DNA of 63,396 nt from Mediannikoviicoccus sp037890055. Lineage in GTDB: Bacteria; Bacillota; Clostridia; Tissierellales; Peptoniphilaceae. The translations under genes were made by a program, and so were the position numbers. Location: the NCBI GenBank assembly GCA_037890055.1, contig JBBKBD010000011.1; one strand, given 5' to 3'. The stretch's first letter is position 1. Each line of letters opens with the position of its first letter. The notes beneath the pieces are model-generated. The model saw only the letters and a program-made list of their open reading frames with translations, was not told the origin of the DNA and did no database searches. Of this stretch, positions 16,291-25,224 are shown piece by piece.

Positions 16291-16414
16291 AAAAAAACCT
16301 CGCTGAAAAGCAAGGTTCTAAAATCTTATTTTTCAGATAAACTGCAGGACTTAGCACCTAATTTAATAGGTTGCCGGGTTTCATAGGGCCTTTCCCTCCA
16401 CCACTCTTAATAAG
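16291..16414 (-). promoter_or_regulatory. SAM-I (S-box) riboswitch upstream of metK
   Basis: Minus strand: P1 CTTATT (16409-16414) pairs with AATAAG (16325-16330). Between them lie the S-box core GAGTGGTGGAGGGA, GGCCCTATGAAACCCGGCAA, the CCTATTAAATTAGG helix with GGTGC, and the closing CTGCAG region. The expression platform is the terminator AACCTTGC-TTTTC-AGCGAGGTT with a run of T (16291-16316). High SAM should favour the terminator and shut off metK. Confidence 0.95.
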
Positions 16415-16465
16415 TAAGTATTCAATTCGTAATTTCATTGTAGCATTTTATATCTTACAATTCAA

Positions 16466-16939
16466 CTATTTTTCTTCTAAAAGTACCACCGCATAGCAAG
16501 TTATGCCTTCGCCTCTTCCTTCGAAGCCCATCTTTTCTGTAGTGCTTGCCTTTATGGAAATATTTTTTACATCTGTTTTTAAAACTTTTGCAATATTTTC
16601 TCTCATGTCCATAGTATGTGGAGATATCTTTGGCATTTCACAAGCAATGGTGGAGTCGATATTTCCAATTTTGTATCCCTCTTTGTCCATAACTTGAACG
16701 ACTCTCTCTAAAAGCACCATGGAGTCTATGTCTTTGTACTGCATGTCAGTGTCTGGAAATAATTTTCCAATGTCTCCCATGGCAAGGGCCCCAAGTACTC
16801 CGTCCATAATGGCGTGCACCAACACATCTGCATCGGAGTGGCCAAGAAGTCCTTTTTCAAATTCTATTTTCTTTCCTCCAAGGATTAAGTCTCTTCCTTC
16901 CACAAGTTTATGCACATCGTATCCAAATCCAATTCTCAA
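16466..16939 (-). CDS. ispF: 2-C-methyl-D-erythritol 2,4-cyclodiphosphate synthase
   Basis: 157-residue IspF of the MEP isoprenoid pathway. The metal-binding DVHKL near residue 9, GHSDADVLVHAIMDGVLGA (about 34-52) and the KASTTEKMGFEGRGEGI motif near the C terminus are all present. It converts CDP-methylerythritol 2-phosphate to the cyclic diphosphate. The ATG overlaps the ispD stop as ATGA, so both are translated together. Confidence 0.96.
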   Translation of the reverse strand: MRIGFGYDVHKLVEGRDLILGGKKIEFEKGLLGHSDADVLVHAIMDGVLGALAMGDIGKLFPDTDMQYKDIDSMVLLERVVQVMDKEGYKIGNIDSTIACEMPKISPHTMDMRENIAKVLKTDVKNISIKASTTEKMGFEGRGEGITCYAVVLLEEK

Positions 16940-17640
16940 TTTTCGTCCTCCATCTTTGCAAGAATTTCTCCAATGATTAAATCTTCTTTAGTTGTGATCT
17001 TAATATTGTCGTATTCGCCAATATATATTTTTACCTTTTGTCCAATAACTTCCATTAGTGACGAGTCGTCGGTAACTTTTATATTTTCTTTAAAGGCTTT
17101 TTCATATCCCTTTACTAGGGCGTCCTTGTAAAAAATCTGTGGTGTTTGGGCGTTGTAAAGCTCTTCCCTGTTGGGAGTGTAAGCTATGTAGCCCGCCTTT
17201 GCATTTTTTATGGTGTCCTTCATAGGAACGCATACTACCACAGCTTCGTTTTCCCTCACTTCTTTTAATGCGCCAATAATGGTGTCTTTCTTTACAAATG
17301 GCCTTACGCCGTCATGTGTAATTACGATTTCTGAATCCTTAGACACCTGGCTTAACCCATTAAAGGTAGACTCTTCCCTTGTGGCACCGCCCTTTGCAAA
17401 TTTTAGTTTCGATGAATAGTCCTTTAATATTTCAGAACATCTATCAATTTCCGTTTCTGAAACCACAATAATTATTTCACGTACAAAGGGAAGGTGGAAA
17501 AATTTTCCAACGGTTCTGTGAATTATCTCTCGATTATTAAGTTTTAAAAATTGTTTTGGCAATTCTGTCCCCATTCTAGTTCCACTGCCTGCTGCAGTAA
17601 TAATAACGGAGATGCCTTTATTTAAAATCTTATCGTCCAT
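16936..17640 (-). CDS. ispD: 2-C-methyl-D-erythritol 4-phosphate cytidylyltransferase
   Basis: 234-residue IspD. The nucleotide-binding start VIITAAGSGTRMGTELPKQF is complete, followed by FAKGGATREESTFNGL, VITHDGVRPF and TDDSSLME. It transfers CMP to methylerythritol phosphate in the MEP pathway. It precedes ispF and follows carD and a YacL-type gene, a neighbourhood conserved across Firmicutes. Confidence 0.96.
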   Translation of the reverse strand: MDDKILNKGISVIITAAGSGTRMGTELPKQFLKLNNREIIHRTVGKFFHLPFVREIIIVVSETEIDRCSEILKDYSSKLKFAKGGATREESTFNGLSQVSKDSEIVITHDGVRPFVKKDTIIGALKEVRENEAVVVCVPMKDTIKNAKAGYIAYTPNREELYNAQTPQIFYKDALVKGYEKAFKENIKVTDDSSLMEVIGQKVKIYIGEYDNIKITTKEDLIIGEILAKMEDEN

Positions 17641-17664
17641 ATGAAAATTATACCATATAACTAC

Positions 17665-17937
17665 CTATGCTCCTGCAATCATGTATCCAATTGACATAAT
17701 TATAAAAAATGAAATTATAAGTAGAAAATTTAGAAACATAAATACATAGTCCCTTTGACTCCTTGCACATAGTAGTCCTATTATTCCAATGGTTGGACAA
17801 ATAAATACAGTAGCAAGTCCTATGGGTCTTACGCCTCCCAGAAAGGAAAGTTTTGCGTCTTTAAATACAAATGCAATAATTAAAATCAAAATTCCAACTA
17901 GAAATATAAATCTTGAAATGTTTTTTTCTGTTAACAT
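17665..17937 (-). CDS. Small three-helix membrane protein, unknown
   Basis: 90-residue hydrophobic protein with three predicted membrane helices (about 8-26, 37-58, 66-88) and short charged loops (CARSQRDY). I recognise no family. It has a GGAGGAG site before its ATG and lies between the yacL-like gene, from which a terminator separates it, and ispD. Its placement suggests cotranscription with ispDF, but no role can be assigned. Confidence 0.6.
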   Translation of the reverse strand: MLTEKNISRFIFLVGILILIIAFVFKDAKLSFLGGVRPIGLATVFICPTIGIIGLLCARSQRDYVFMFLNFLLIISFFIIMSIGYMIAGA

Positions 17938-17952
17938 GTCTCCTCCTAATAT

Positions 17953-17974
17953 TAAAAAGGACCCAAAAGGTCCT
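17953..17974 (-). terminator. Terminator after the yacL-like gene
   Basis: Minus strand AGGACC-TTTT-GGGTCCT followed by TTTTT, directly past the stop at 17973. It would limit read-through into the ispDF part of the cluster. Confidence 0.8.
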
Positions 17975-19055
17975 AGTTAATTCTTACAAATATCATTTTG
18001 CCCGCCGCAGTTTGAAGAACTGATGTAACTGTTGCATCAACAGTTTGGCCAATGTATTTCTTACCATCTTCCACGACTACCATGGTGCCGTCTATTAGGT
18101 ATGCAATACCTTGGTTGGACTCCTTGCCGTCTTTGATTATGGTAACTGTCATCTGTTCGCCAGGTATAACTATGGACTTCATTGCATTTGCCAGTTCGTT
18201 TATGTTTAACACTTCAACATTCCTAACTGCTGCAACCTTGTTTAAGTTGTAGTCGTTGGTTACAAGTTTTCCACCAACGTCCAGCGCCATCTGTAGAAGT
18301 TTTGAATCAACTTCCTTAATTTCACGATATCTCTTATGGGACACTTCCACCGGTAGACTTGAATCGTTTTGGATCATACGAAGAATGTCTAAGCCTCTTC
18401 GTCCCTTCTTTCTTCTCAAGTCGTTGTCAGAATCTGCAATATGTTGTAACTCTTCCAATACAAATATTGGTATTACAATCTTTCCGTCTAAAAATCCAGT
18501 GTCTATTATGTCTTTGATTCTACCGTCAATGATTACCGAGGTATCAAGTATTTTTATAAGGCCGTCTGCAGTTTCCTTTGCAGGTCTATCGATGCCCGCT
18601 CTTATCTTTTCTAAAATACTTCCAGTCTCTTTAAACCACTGCATACCAAGTCTCATTCCAATGTAGCCCAGGGTAATGTAAATTATTATTGAAAGTATAA
18701 TAAATGGAACATTGCCAACAACAGGTAATTTGATTTGGATAATTAACATGGAGATTAAAAACGCCACGAAAATTCCTAAAATCGTTCCCACTGCTGTGCT
18801 AATAAGTTCCTGAACGGAGAGTTTCTTCATATATGTTGAAGCTCTTTCCGCAGATTTTTCCAATCCATTTAACATCTTTGGAAAGAAATTATAAAAAATA
18901 ATAGCAAAAAGAATAATTCCTATAGCATATATGCCTATTCTCCAATATGTGGGTAACCCTGAAACAACCTTTGTCTTGTCAATTAAGTAGACTATGGTAA
19001 AACCAAAAATTGCCCCTAAGAGAGTCATTAGTACATTGACTACTCTTTTAGCCAA
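17973..19055 (-). CDS. PIN/TRAM-domain membrane protein (YacL family)
   Basis: 360-residue YacL-type protein: four membrane segments in the first ~135 residues, then a PIN nuclease-fold domain beginning KILDTSVIIDGRIKDI (about 170) with acidic residues in DNDLRRKKGRRGLDIL and VTNDYNLNK, and a C-terminal TRAM RNA-binding domain (about 295-355). PIN domains with TRAM are likely RNases acting at the membrane; the biological target is unknown. It follows carD by 14 bases in the order carD-yacL-ispD-ispF. Confidence 0.88.
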   Translation of the reverse strand: MAKRVVNVLMTLLGAIFGFTIVYLIDKTKVVSGLPTYWRIGIYAIGIILFAIIFYNFFPKMLNGLEKSAERASTYMKKLSVQELISTAVGTILGIFVAFLISMLIIQIKLPVVGNVPFIILSIIIYITLGYIGMRLGMQWFKETGSILEKIRAGIDRPAKETADGLIKILDTSVIIDGRIKDIIDTGFLDGKIVIPIFVLEELQHIADSDNDLRRKKGRRGLDILRMIQNDSSLPVEVSHKRYREIKEVDSKLLQMALDVGGKLVTNDYNLNKVAAVRNVEVLNINELANAMKSIVIPGEQMTVTIIKDGKESNQGIAYLIDGTMVVVEDGKKYIGQTVDATVTSVLQTAAGKMIFVRIN

Positions 19056-19069
19056 AGTAGCACCTCCTT

Positions 19070-19558
19070 CTATTTGTTTTCATTTTTAAATAGGTTCTCT
19101 AAATTGTTTTCAACTTCCGCAACTTTCTTTCCTTCCACAACTGAAAGTTCTGAAATTAGCATCTTCTTTGAACTGTGTAAAAGTTTCTTTTCTGCCATTG
19201 ATAGTCCTCTGTCCAAATCGAGAGTGTATAAATCTCTAAACACTTCTGCAATGCCTTGGAGCTCGCCTAGACGAAGTTTTTCTAAGTTTTCTCTATATCT
19301 TTCATTCCAATTAGAATTGATTTCAACATCTTTTAACTTCAATGTACTTAGAATGTCGTCGATTTTAGACTCGTCTACAATTGTTCGTATTCCCATGTCG
19401 TTAATCTTGTCTATTGGTACAGATATTTTAATTTCTCCAACGGGAATTGAAAGAATATAGTATTCCTTTTCCACGCCCAGTATGGTCTTAAGTGTCTTTT
19501 CAACTATGACTCCAGCACCATGCATTGGATAGACTATTTTGTCACCTATTTCAAACAT
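19070..19558 (-). CDS. CarD-family RNA polymerase-binding regulator
   Basis: 162-residue CarD/CdnL-type protein. The N-terminal Tudor-like RNA-polymerase-interaction domain is plain (FEIGDKIVYPMHGAGVIVE...YYILSIP), and the helical C-terminal part carries the conserved NWNERYRENLEKL and SMAEKKLLHSSKKML segments. These proteins bind the RNA polymerase beta subunit and affect open-complex stability. It heads the yacL-ispD-ispF cluster. Confidence 0.9.
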   Translation of the reverse strand: MFEIGDKIVYPMHGAGVIVEKTLKTILGVEKEYYILSIPVGEIKISVPIDKINDMGIRTIVDESKIDDILSTLKLKDVEINSNWNERYRENLEKLRLGELQGIAEVFRDLYTLDLDRGLSMAEKKLLHSSKKMLISELSVVEGKKVAEVENNLENLFKNENK

Positions 19559-19659
19559 TTTTTCACCTCTACTATCATTATAATATATAAATCAAGTTTG
19601 GTAAACATATTATTACATCAAATTTTTCAGCATATGTCAAGTATTTTTATAAAAAATAG

Positions 19660-19683
19660 GGAAGTATTTCACTTCCCCATGTT
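19660..19683 (-). terminator. Terminator after copZ
   Basis: Minus strand GGGGAAGT-GAAAT-ACTTCCC followed by TATTTTTT; just past the copZ stop at 19683. Confidence 0.85.
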
Positions 19684-19889
19684 TATTTTATTGATGAAAC
19701 ATCAAAGCCAATGTCTTCCACTGCCTCTTTTAGTTTCTCATTTGATACATCATTATGAGTTACTTTAACTTCTTTTGTGGAAAGATCCACATCTACCTTC
19801 TCCACACCTTTAACTTCTTCCAGTGCCTTTCTCACTGAAGCTTCACAGTGTGAACAAGTCATTCCATCAACGATTAATAATGTTTCCAT
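19683..19889 (-). CDS. copZ: Copper chaperone (HMA domain)
   Basis: 68-residue single heavy-metal-associated domain with the copper-binding loop GMTCSHC at residues 9-15. CopZ carries Cu(I) in the cytoplasm to the CopA ATPase. It starts 9 bases after copA with a GGAGG site, so both are one transcript. The final residues (GFDVSSIK) match typical CopZ length. Confidence 0.93.
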   Translation of the reverse strand: METLLIVDGMTCSHCEASVRKALEEVKGVEKVDVDLSTKEVKVTHNDVSNEKLKEAVEDIGFDVSSIK

Positions 19890-19898
19890 ATGTTCCTC

Positions 19899-22247
19899 CT
19901 ATTTAAATGATTTTAATCTAAGTGAATTGGTTACAACTGAAACAGAACTAAATGCCATTGCCGCCCCTGCAATCATTGGATTTAAAAATCCCAGTGCTGC
20001 AATTGGTATTCCGATTACATTGTAAAAGAATGCCCAAAATAGATTTTGTTTTATTGTCCTCATGGTCCTCTTTGAAAGTTCTATTGCCTTAACAACGGAT
20101 TTTATATCTCCATTTATTATGGTTATGTCTGACGCCTCAATGGCAACGTCGGTCCCTGTGCCAATGGCAAAACCGATGTCCGCCTGTGCCAGTGCTGGTG
20201 CGTCGTTTATTCCATCTCCAACCATGGCAACAACTTTGCCTTCATTCTTTATTTCCTTTATCTTATCGGACTTGTCCTGTGGCAGAACTTCCGCATAGAC
20301 CTTTTCAATGTGTAGGCTCTTTGCAATTGCATTTGCCGCCCTCTTGCTGTCTCCTGTAATCATATAGGTTTCTATACCCATTTCATGAATCCTATCTATA
20401 GCATCTTTGGAGCTTTCCTTAACTTCGTCTGCAACGGAGATTATTCCAAGAAGACTCTTTTCGTCAAAGAGCATTAGTGGTGTCTCGCCCTTTCCTTGCA
20501 ATTTTTCTATATCCTCAATAGAGTAGGAAATATTTTTTTCATCCATTAGCTTTCTATTTCCAATAAAGTAATTAACTCCATCAATACTTCCAGAAACTCC
20601 CTTTCCGGTTAGTGAATCAAAATTTGAAACTTCAACCATTTCGATTTTATTTTCTTTACAATAGTTCACCACAGCTTCTCCCAGTGGATGTTGTGATGCA
20701 TTTTCTAATGATGAAAATATTTTAAGCATGTCTTCTTCACTAATGTCCGAATAATTTTCCACAGACTTTACTACAGGCTTTCCTTCAGTTAGTGTTCCAG
20801 TCTTGTCGAATACCACAGAGTCAATTTTACATGCCCTCTCTAGGTACTCGCCAGACTTTATTAATATACCTAAGTTTGCTCCTCGCCCTGTTCCAACCAT
20901 AATTGCCGTTGGTGTGGCAAGGCCCAGTGAACATGGACATGCGATTACTAGTACTGCCACTGCGTGCATTATGGCAGGGTCAATTGATTTTTTTACAAAC
21001 CATGTAATGGCAAAGGTGAAGATTGCAATTACAATTACGGATGGCACGAAAACTCCCGCAATTTTGTCTGCCAGTCTTTGCACCGGCGCCTTGTGTTCTT
21101 GCGCCTCTTCCACTAGCTTAACAATTTGTGAAAGCATGGTGTCCTTGCCAACCTTAGTGGCTTCAAACTTTATAAATCCATTTTTATTTATGGTTCCGCC
21201 GATAACTTCGTCGCCAACTGTCTTTTCCCTTGGAATGGACTCTCCTGTTACCATGGCTTCATCAATGGAGGTTTCTCCAAAAATAATCTTCCCATCTACA
21301 GCAACTTTTTCTCCCGGCCTGACGTCAATTATATCGCCGACCACAACTTCTTCTATGGGTATCTCTATAACTTCTCCATCTCTTTCTACCACTGCAGTCT
21401 TTGCTTGTAGTTCCATAAGCTTATTTATGGCATCGGTGGTTCTAGTTTTTGCCCTCTTTTCAAAATACTTTCCTAGCAGTATTAAGGTTATAATCACCGC
21501 TGAGGATTCATAATAGAGCTCGCTTGATCCAATTATGGTGTGATATAGTGAAAAGAAAAACGCCGCGGAAGTACCCATGACTATTAAAACGTCCATGTTG
21601 GCTCCCCCACCTCTTATGGAGTTGAAGGCACCTTTATAAAATCTCCTTCCAATGTAAAACTGTACTGGAATTGCAAGGGCAAGTTGCACCCATCCATTTA
21701 ATAAAAATATATGCATGCCTGCCATGTGGAAAAACATGGCAGAAAAAAGTGGTATGGTGAAGATTAAAGATATAATTAAATCTCTCTTTAATCCCTTTAG
21801 CTCCCTGTCATCACGATTTATTACATTGTCTTCATCTTTATCTACAGTGGCACCATAACCCGCCTTTTCAACCTGCTTTATTATTTCATCTTCCGTTACA
21901 AGGCCATTTTTAAAACGTACCACTCCCGAGTTAGTAATTGAATTTATAACGGCTTCTTCAATGGGAAGCTTGTTTAGTAATTTTGTTATTCTTGCTGCAC
22001 ATGCCTCACAGCTCATACCTGTAATGTCTAGCTTTACGGTTTGCAAAGGCACTTTAAATCCTGCCTTTTCAATTTTTTGTGGAATTTCATTTATATTTTC
22101 TTCCGAATTTAATTCCACAGCGGCAAGTCCTGTGACAGAATTTACATTTACACTTTCAACCTCTTCCATCTTTGAAAGCACCTTTTCAATTCTCGCTGAA
22201 CATGCCTCACATGTCATTCCCTCTACTCTTATACTTAACTTTTTCAA
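19899..22247 (-). CDS. copA: Cu(I)-exporting P-type ATPase
   Basis: 782-residue P1B-type ATPase. It has two N-terminal HMA domains (GMTCEAC near 10-16 and GMSCEAC near 84-90), eight membrane helices, the ion-path CPC motif (CPCSLGLATPTAIM, near 436), the phosphorylated Asp481 in DKTGTLTEG, and GDGINDAPAL. It pumps Cu(I) out of the cell. It forms an operon with copZ and is divergent from pncB across a symmetrical palindromic promoter. No csoR or copY gene occurs in this window. Confidence 0.95.
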   Translation of the reverse strand: MKKLSIRVEGMTCEACSARIEKVLSKMEEVESVNVNSVTGLAAVELNSEENINEIPQKIEKAGFKVPLQTVKLDITGMSCEACAARITKLLNKLPIEEAVINSITNSGVVRFKNGLVTEDEIIKQVEKAGYGATVDKDEDNVINRDDRELKGLKRDLIISLIFTIPLFSAMFFHMAGMHIFLLNGWVQLALAIPVQFYIGRRFYKGAFNSIRGGGANMDVLIVMGTSAAFFFSLYHTIIGSSELYYESSAVIITLILLGKYFEKRAKTRTTDAINKLMELQAKTAVVERDGEVIEIPIEEVVVGDIIDVRPGEKVAVDGKIIFGETSIDEAMVTGESIPREKTVGDEVIGGTINKNGFIKFEATKVGKDTMLSQIVKLVEEAQEHKAPVQRLADKIAGVFVPSVIVIAIFTFAITWFVKKSIDPAIMHAVAVLVIACPCSLGLATPTAIMVGTGRGANLGILIKSGEYLERACKIDSVVFDKTGTLTEGKPVVKSVENYSDISEEDMLKIFSSLENASQHPLGEAVVNYCKENKIEMVEVSNFDSLTGKGVSGSIDGVNYFIGNRKLMDEKNISYSIEDIEKLQGKGETPLMLFDEKSLLGIISVADEVKESSKDAIDRIHEMGIETYMITGDSKRAANAIAKSLHIEKVYAEVLPQDKSDKIKEIKNEGKVVAMVGDGINDAPALAQADIGFAIGTGTDVAIEASDITIINGDIKSVVKAIELSKRTMRTIKQNLFWAFFYNVIGIPIAALGFLNPMIAGAAMAFSSVSVVTNSLRLKSFK

Positions 22248-22287
22248 AGCATCACCCTTCCTTCCATTGATAATTGTTACTACTTAT

Positions 22288-22325
22288 ATTATACCCCTTA
22301 CAGCTTTTAATAAAAGGGGTATAAT
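22288..22325. promoter_or_regulatory. Divergent copA/pncB promoter palindrome
   Basis: Perfect 12-bp arms ATTATACCCCTT (22288-22299) and AAGGGGTATAAT (22314-22325) around 14 bases. Each arm ends in a TATAAT -10 box, one for each direction, each preceded by GGGG. CCCC/GGGG-bearing dyads next to copA resemble CsoR operators in composition, but the spacing is wider than the known compact sites. Symmetry means one bound protein could affect both genes. Confidence 0.6.
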
Positions 22326-22351
22326 ATAACTATACCCATAAGGAGGACAAA

Positions 22352-23803
22352 ATGATTAACTGGAAAGATGAGCGTAACCTGTCACTACTTGCAGACTTCT
22401 ACGAGTTTACAATGGCAAATGGTTACCTAAAAGAAAAAGTACATGAGCATATAACCTATTTCGATTTATACTTTAGATCCGTTCCCGACAAGGGAGGCTT
22501 TGCAATCTTCGCAGGCCTTGAGCAGTTTGTACATTATATTGAAAACTTACATTTTGAAGATGACGACATTGAATATTTTAAGAGCAAGGGCATCTTCTCC
22601 GATGAATTTATTGACTATTTGAAAAATTTTAAATTCGAATGTGATGTGTGGGCAATGGAAGAGGGAACTGTAGTATTCCCAAATGAACCACTGCTTATTG
22701 TTAGAGGGCCTGCAATTCAAGCACAGATGATTGAAACCATGTCACTAATACTTATAAACCACCAAACTCTAATTGCCACAAAGACAAATCGTATTGTCAA
22801 GTCCGCCGATGGACGTGCTGTTATGGAGTTTGGTTCAAGAAGGGCGCAAGGTGCAGATGCTGCCACAATTGGTGCCAGAGCCGCATATATCGGTGGCGTT
22901 GTAGGAAGCGCCAATGCATACGCCGACAAGCTATATGGAGTGCCAGCCCTTGGTACAATGGCACACTCTTGGGTTATGATGTTTGAAAATGAATTTGAAG
23001 CCTTTAGAGCCTATGCTGAAACCTTCCCTGATGACACCACATTACTTGTGGACACATACGACACTTTGAAGTCTGGCATACCAAATGCAATAAAGGTGTT
23101 TGACGAAGTTTTAAAACCAATGGGCAAGAGACCTGTGGGAATAAGACTGGACAGTGGAGATATCGCATACCTATCTAAGAAGGCAAGAAAGATGCTTGAC
23201 GAAGCGGGATATGAAGACTGTAAAATAGTTGCATCTTCTGCACTAGACGAATTTAAAATAAAGGATATGCTTGACCAAGGCGCAATAGTTGACTCCTTCG
23301 GCGTTGGAGAAAGACTTATTACATCAATGTCCAATCCAGTATTTGGTGGCGTTTATAAACTTGTTGCAACGGAAGAAAACGGCAACATAACTCCAAAGAT
23401 AAAAATTAGTGAAAATGTTGAAAAGATTACAACACCTGGTTTTAAACAGGTTTATAGATTTTACGACAATGACGACAACAAGGCCATAGCAGACCTAGTA
23501 TGTCTTCATGATGAAGAAATAAATAAAGATGAAATTGAAATATTTCATCCGGTGCACACATGGAAGAGAAAAACTTTAACAAATTTCCATTCAAAAAAAC
23601 TTTTAGTTCCAATCTTTGAAAATGGAAAAAGAGTTTATAATCTACCTTCCCTTGAAGATATTAAAAAGAAAAAGGAAAGTGAAGTTTCAATGCTTTGGGA
23701 AGAAGTTCAACGTTTTGAATTTCCACACATCTACATCGTAGACCTATCTCAAAAGCTTTGGGAAATGAAAAACGAAATGATAAATAAGACAAAAATATTT
23801 TAA
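22352..23803 (+). CDS. pncB: Nicotinate phosphoribosyltransferase
   Basis: 483-residue NAPRTase, joining nicotinate and PRPP to form nicotinate mononucleotide in NAD salvage. Recognisable segments are LLADFYEFTMANGYL at the start, EFGSRRAQGADAA (substrate loop), GTMAHSWVM (with the conserved His), and GIRLDSGDIAYLSKKAR. AAGGAGG precedes the ATG. It is monocistronic, divergent from copA, and ends in a terminator shared with the convergent purine permease. Confidence 0.95.
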   Translation: MINWKDERNLSLLADFYEFTMANGYLKEKVHEHITYFDLYFRSVPDKGGFAIFAGLEQFVHYIENLHFEDDDIEYFKSKGIFSDEFIDYLKNFKFECDVWAMEEGTVVFPNEPLLIVRGPAIQAQMIETMSLILINHQTLIATKTNRIVKSADGRAVMEFGSRRAQGADAATIGARAAYIGGVVGSANAYADKLYGVPALGTMAHSWVMMFENEFEAFRAYAETFPDDTTLLVDTYDTLKSGIPNAIKVFDEVLKPMGKRPVGIRLDSGDIAYLSKKARKMLDEAGYEDCKIVASSALDEFKIKDMLDQGAIVDSFGVGERLITSMSNPVFGGVYKLVATEENGNITPKIKISENVEKITTPGFKQVYRFYDNDDNKAIADLVCLHDEEINKDEIEIFHPVHTWKRKTLTNFHSKKLLVPIFENGKRVYNLPSLEDIKKKKESEVSMLWEEVQRFEFPHIYIVDLSQKLWEMKNEMINKTKIF

Positions 23804-23804
23804 A

Positions 23805-23834
23805 AAATAGGGGCTACCAATTGGTAACCCCTTT
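23805..23834. terminator. Bidirectional terminator between pncB and the purine permease
   Basis: GGGGCTACC-AATT-GGTAACCCC with one mismatch; A-run on the left and T-run on the right serve both convergent genes. Confidence 0.85.
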
Positions 23835-23837
23835 TTA

Positions 23838-25157
23838 TTATCCAAAAATCTTTGGTGCAAGTAATTTTATTAAGAATATTATGGCAAGAACTACCATTAG
23901 AGGAGAAACGTCTTTCTTCTTTCCTCCTGCAAGTTTTAAGATTACATATGATATCATACCGAAGCAGATACCTTCAGCTATTGAATATCCAAAAGGCATC
24001 ATTATGATTGTTATAAATGATGGAATTGCTTCTGAATAGTCATTTAAGTCCACATCCAAAATTGGACTCATCATAAACACTCCAACTATTACAAGCGCCG
24101 CTGATGTTGCTGCCGGTGGCACAATTGAAAATAGCGGGAAGAAGAATAGTGAAACTAGGAATAGTGCCCCTGCAGATAGTGATGTAAGGCCTGTTCTTCC
24201 TCCTTCTGCAACTCCCGATGCAGATTCAACAAATGTTGTTACTGTAGATGTTCCAAGTAATGCACCACATGTTGTTCCAATGGCATCTGCCATTAGTGCC
24301 CTTGACACTCCCGGTAGGTCTCCGTTTTCATCAAGCATATCTGCCTTTGCCGCAACCCCAGTAAGTGTTCCAACTGTGTCGAATATATCTACAAATAGGA
24401 ATGTAAACACAACCATTAACATCTCCCATGTAAATATATTGTGCATTTCAAGTTTAAATGCAATTGGACTTAAGCTTGGTGGTAGTGAAAAGATACTTCC
24501 AGTTTCAGGAAGCTTTGTTACTCCAAGTATAAGGGCAAGCACCGTTGATGAAACAATACCGATTAATAGTGACCCCTTTACATTTCTTGTTGAAAGTATT
24601 CCCATAACTAAAAATGCAAAGAAGAATACTATGGCCTCTTTGGAATAGATATCTCCAAGGGCAAGTATAACTCCATCCCCTTGAACAATAAGGTTTGCTG
24701 AAGTAAGACCTACTAGGGCAATAAACATACCAATACCTACTGACACCGACTTCTTTAGTGAAAGTGGTATGGAACTGAAGATTGCTTCTCTAACTTTAAA
24801 AAATGATAGTAGTATAAATATTAATCCTTCTAAAAACACTGCTGTTAGAGCAAACTGCCAGCTCTTGCCCATCTTAAGTACAACGGAATAAGTAAAGAAT
24901 GCATTTAGTCCCATGCCCGGCGCCAATACAAATGGCATGTTGGCATATAGCCCCATAAGTAAAATTGCAATTACTGACGCAATTATGGTAGCTGTGAAAA
25001 CTGCACCTCTGTCCATTCCAGCCTCTGAAAGTATGGATGGATTTACAACAAGTATGTATGACACAGTCATAAATGTAGTAATACCTGCCATGATTTCAGT
25101 ACGAACATCTGTCTTTTTTTCATTAAGCTTAAAAAACTTAGTTAATTTTTCAGACAT
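23838..25157 (-). CDS. NCS2-family purine permease (AzgA/PbuG type)
   Basis: 439-residue membrane protein with the pattern of AzgA-type NCS2 transporters: NEKKTDVRTEIMAGITTFMTVSYILVVNP, FVLAPGMGLNAFFTY, FTFLFVDIFDTVGTLTGVA and LLGTSTVTTFVESASGVAEGGRTGL. These take up hypoxanthine, guanine or adenine by proton symport. The leader is short and contains no purine riboswitch core. Exact base preference is not predictable. Confidence 0.9.
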   Translation of the reverse strand: MSEKLTKFFKLNEKKTDVRTEIMAGITTFMTVSYILVVNPSILSEAGMDRGAVFTATIIASVIAILLMGLYANMPFVLAPGMGLNAFFTYSVVLKMGKSWQFALTAVFLEGLIFILLSFFKVREAIFSSIPLSLKKSVSVGIGMFIALVGLTSANLIVQGDGVILALGDIYSKEAIVFFFAFLVMGILSTRNVKGSLLIGIVSSTVLALILGVTKLPETGSIFSLPPSLSPIAFKLEMHNIFTWEMLMVVFTFLFVDIFDTVGTLTGVAAKADMLDENGDLPGVSRALMADAIGTTCGALLGTSTVTTFVESASGVAEGGRTGLTSLSAGALFLVSLFFFPLFSIVPPAATSAALVIVGVFMMSPILDVDLNDYSEAIPSFITIIMMPFGYSIAEGICFGMISYVILKLAGGKKKDVSPLMVVLAIIFLIKLLAPKIFG

Positions 25158-25224
25158 TTTTCCCCTCCTTAATATTGATTACATAAGAAATTATACAAGA
25201 TTTTTAAACTTCTTGCATTATTTT

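Noticed and set aside
20803..21513. 236-codon plus-strand frame inside copA
   Set aside because: Antisense shadow of a complete CopA; composition is low-complexity.
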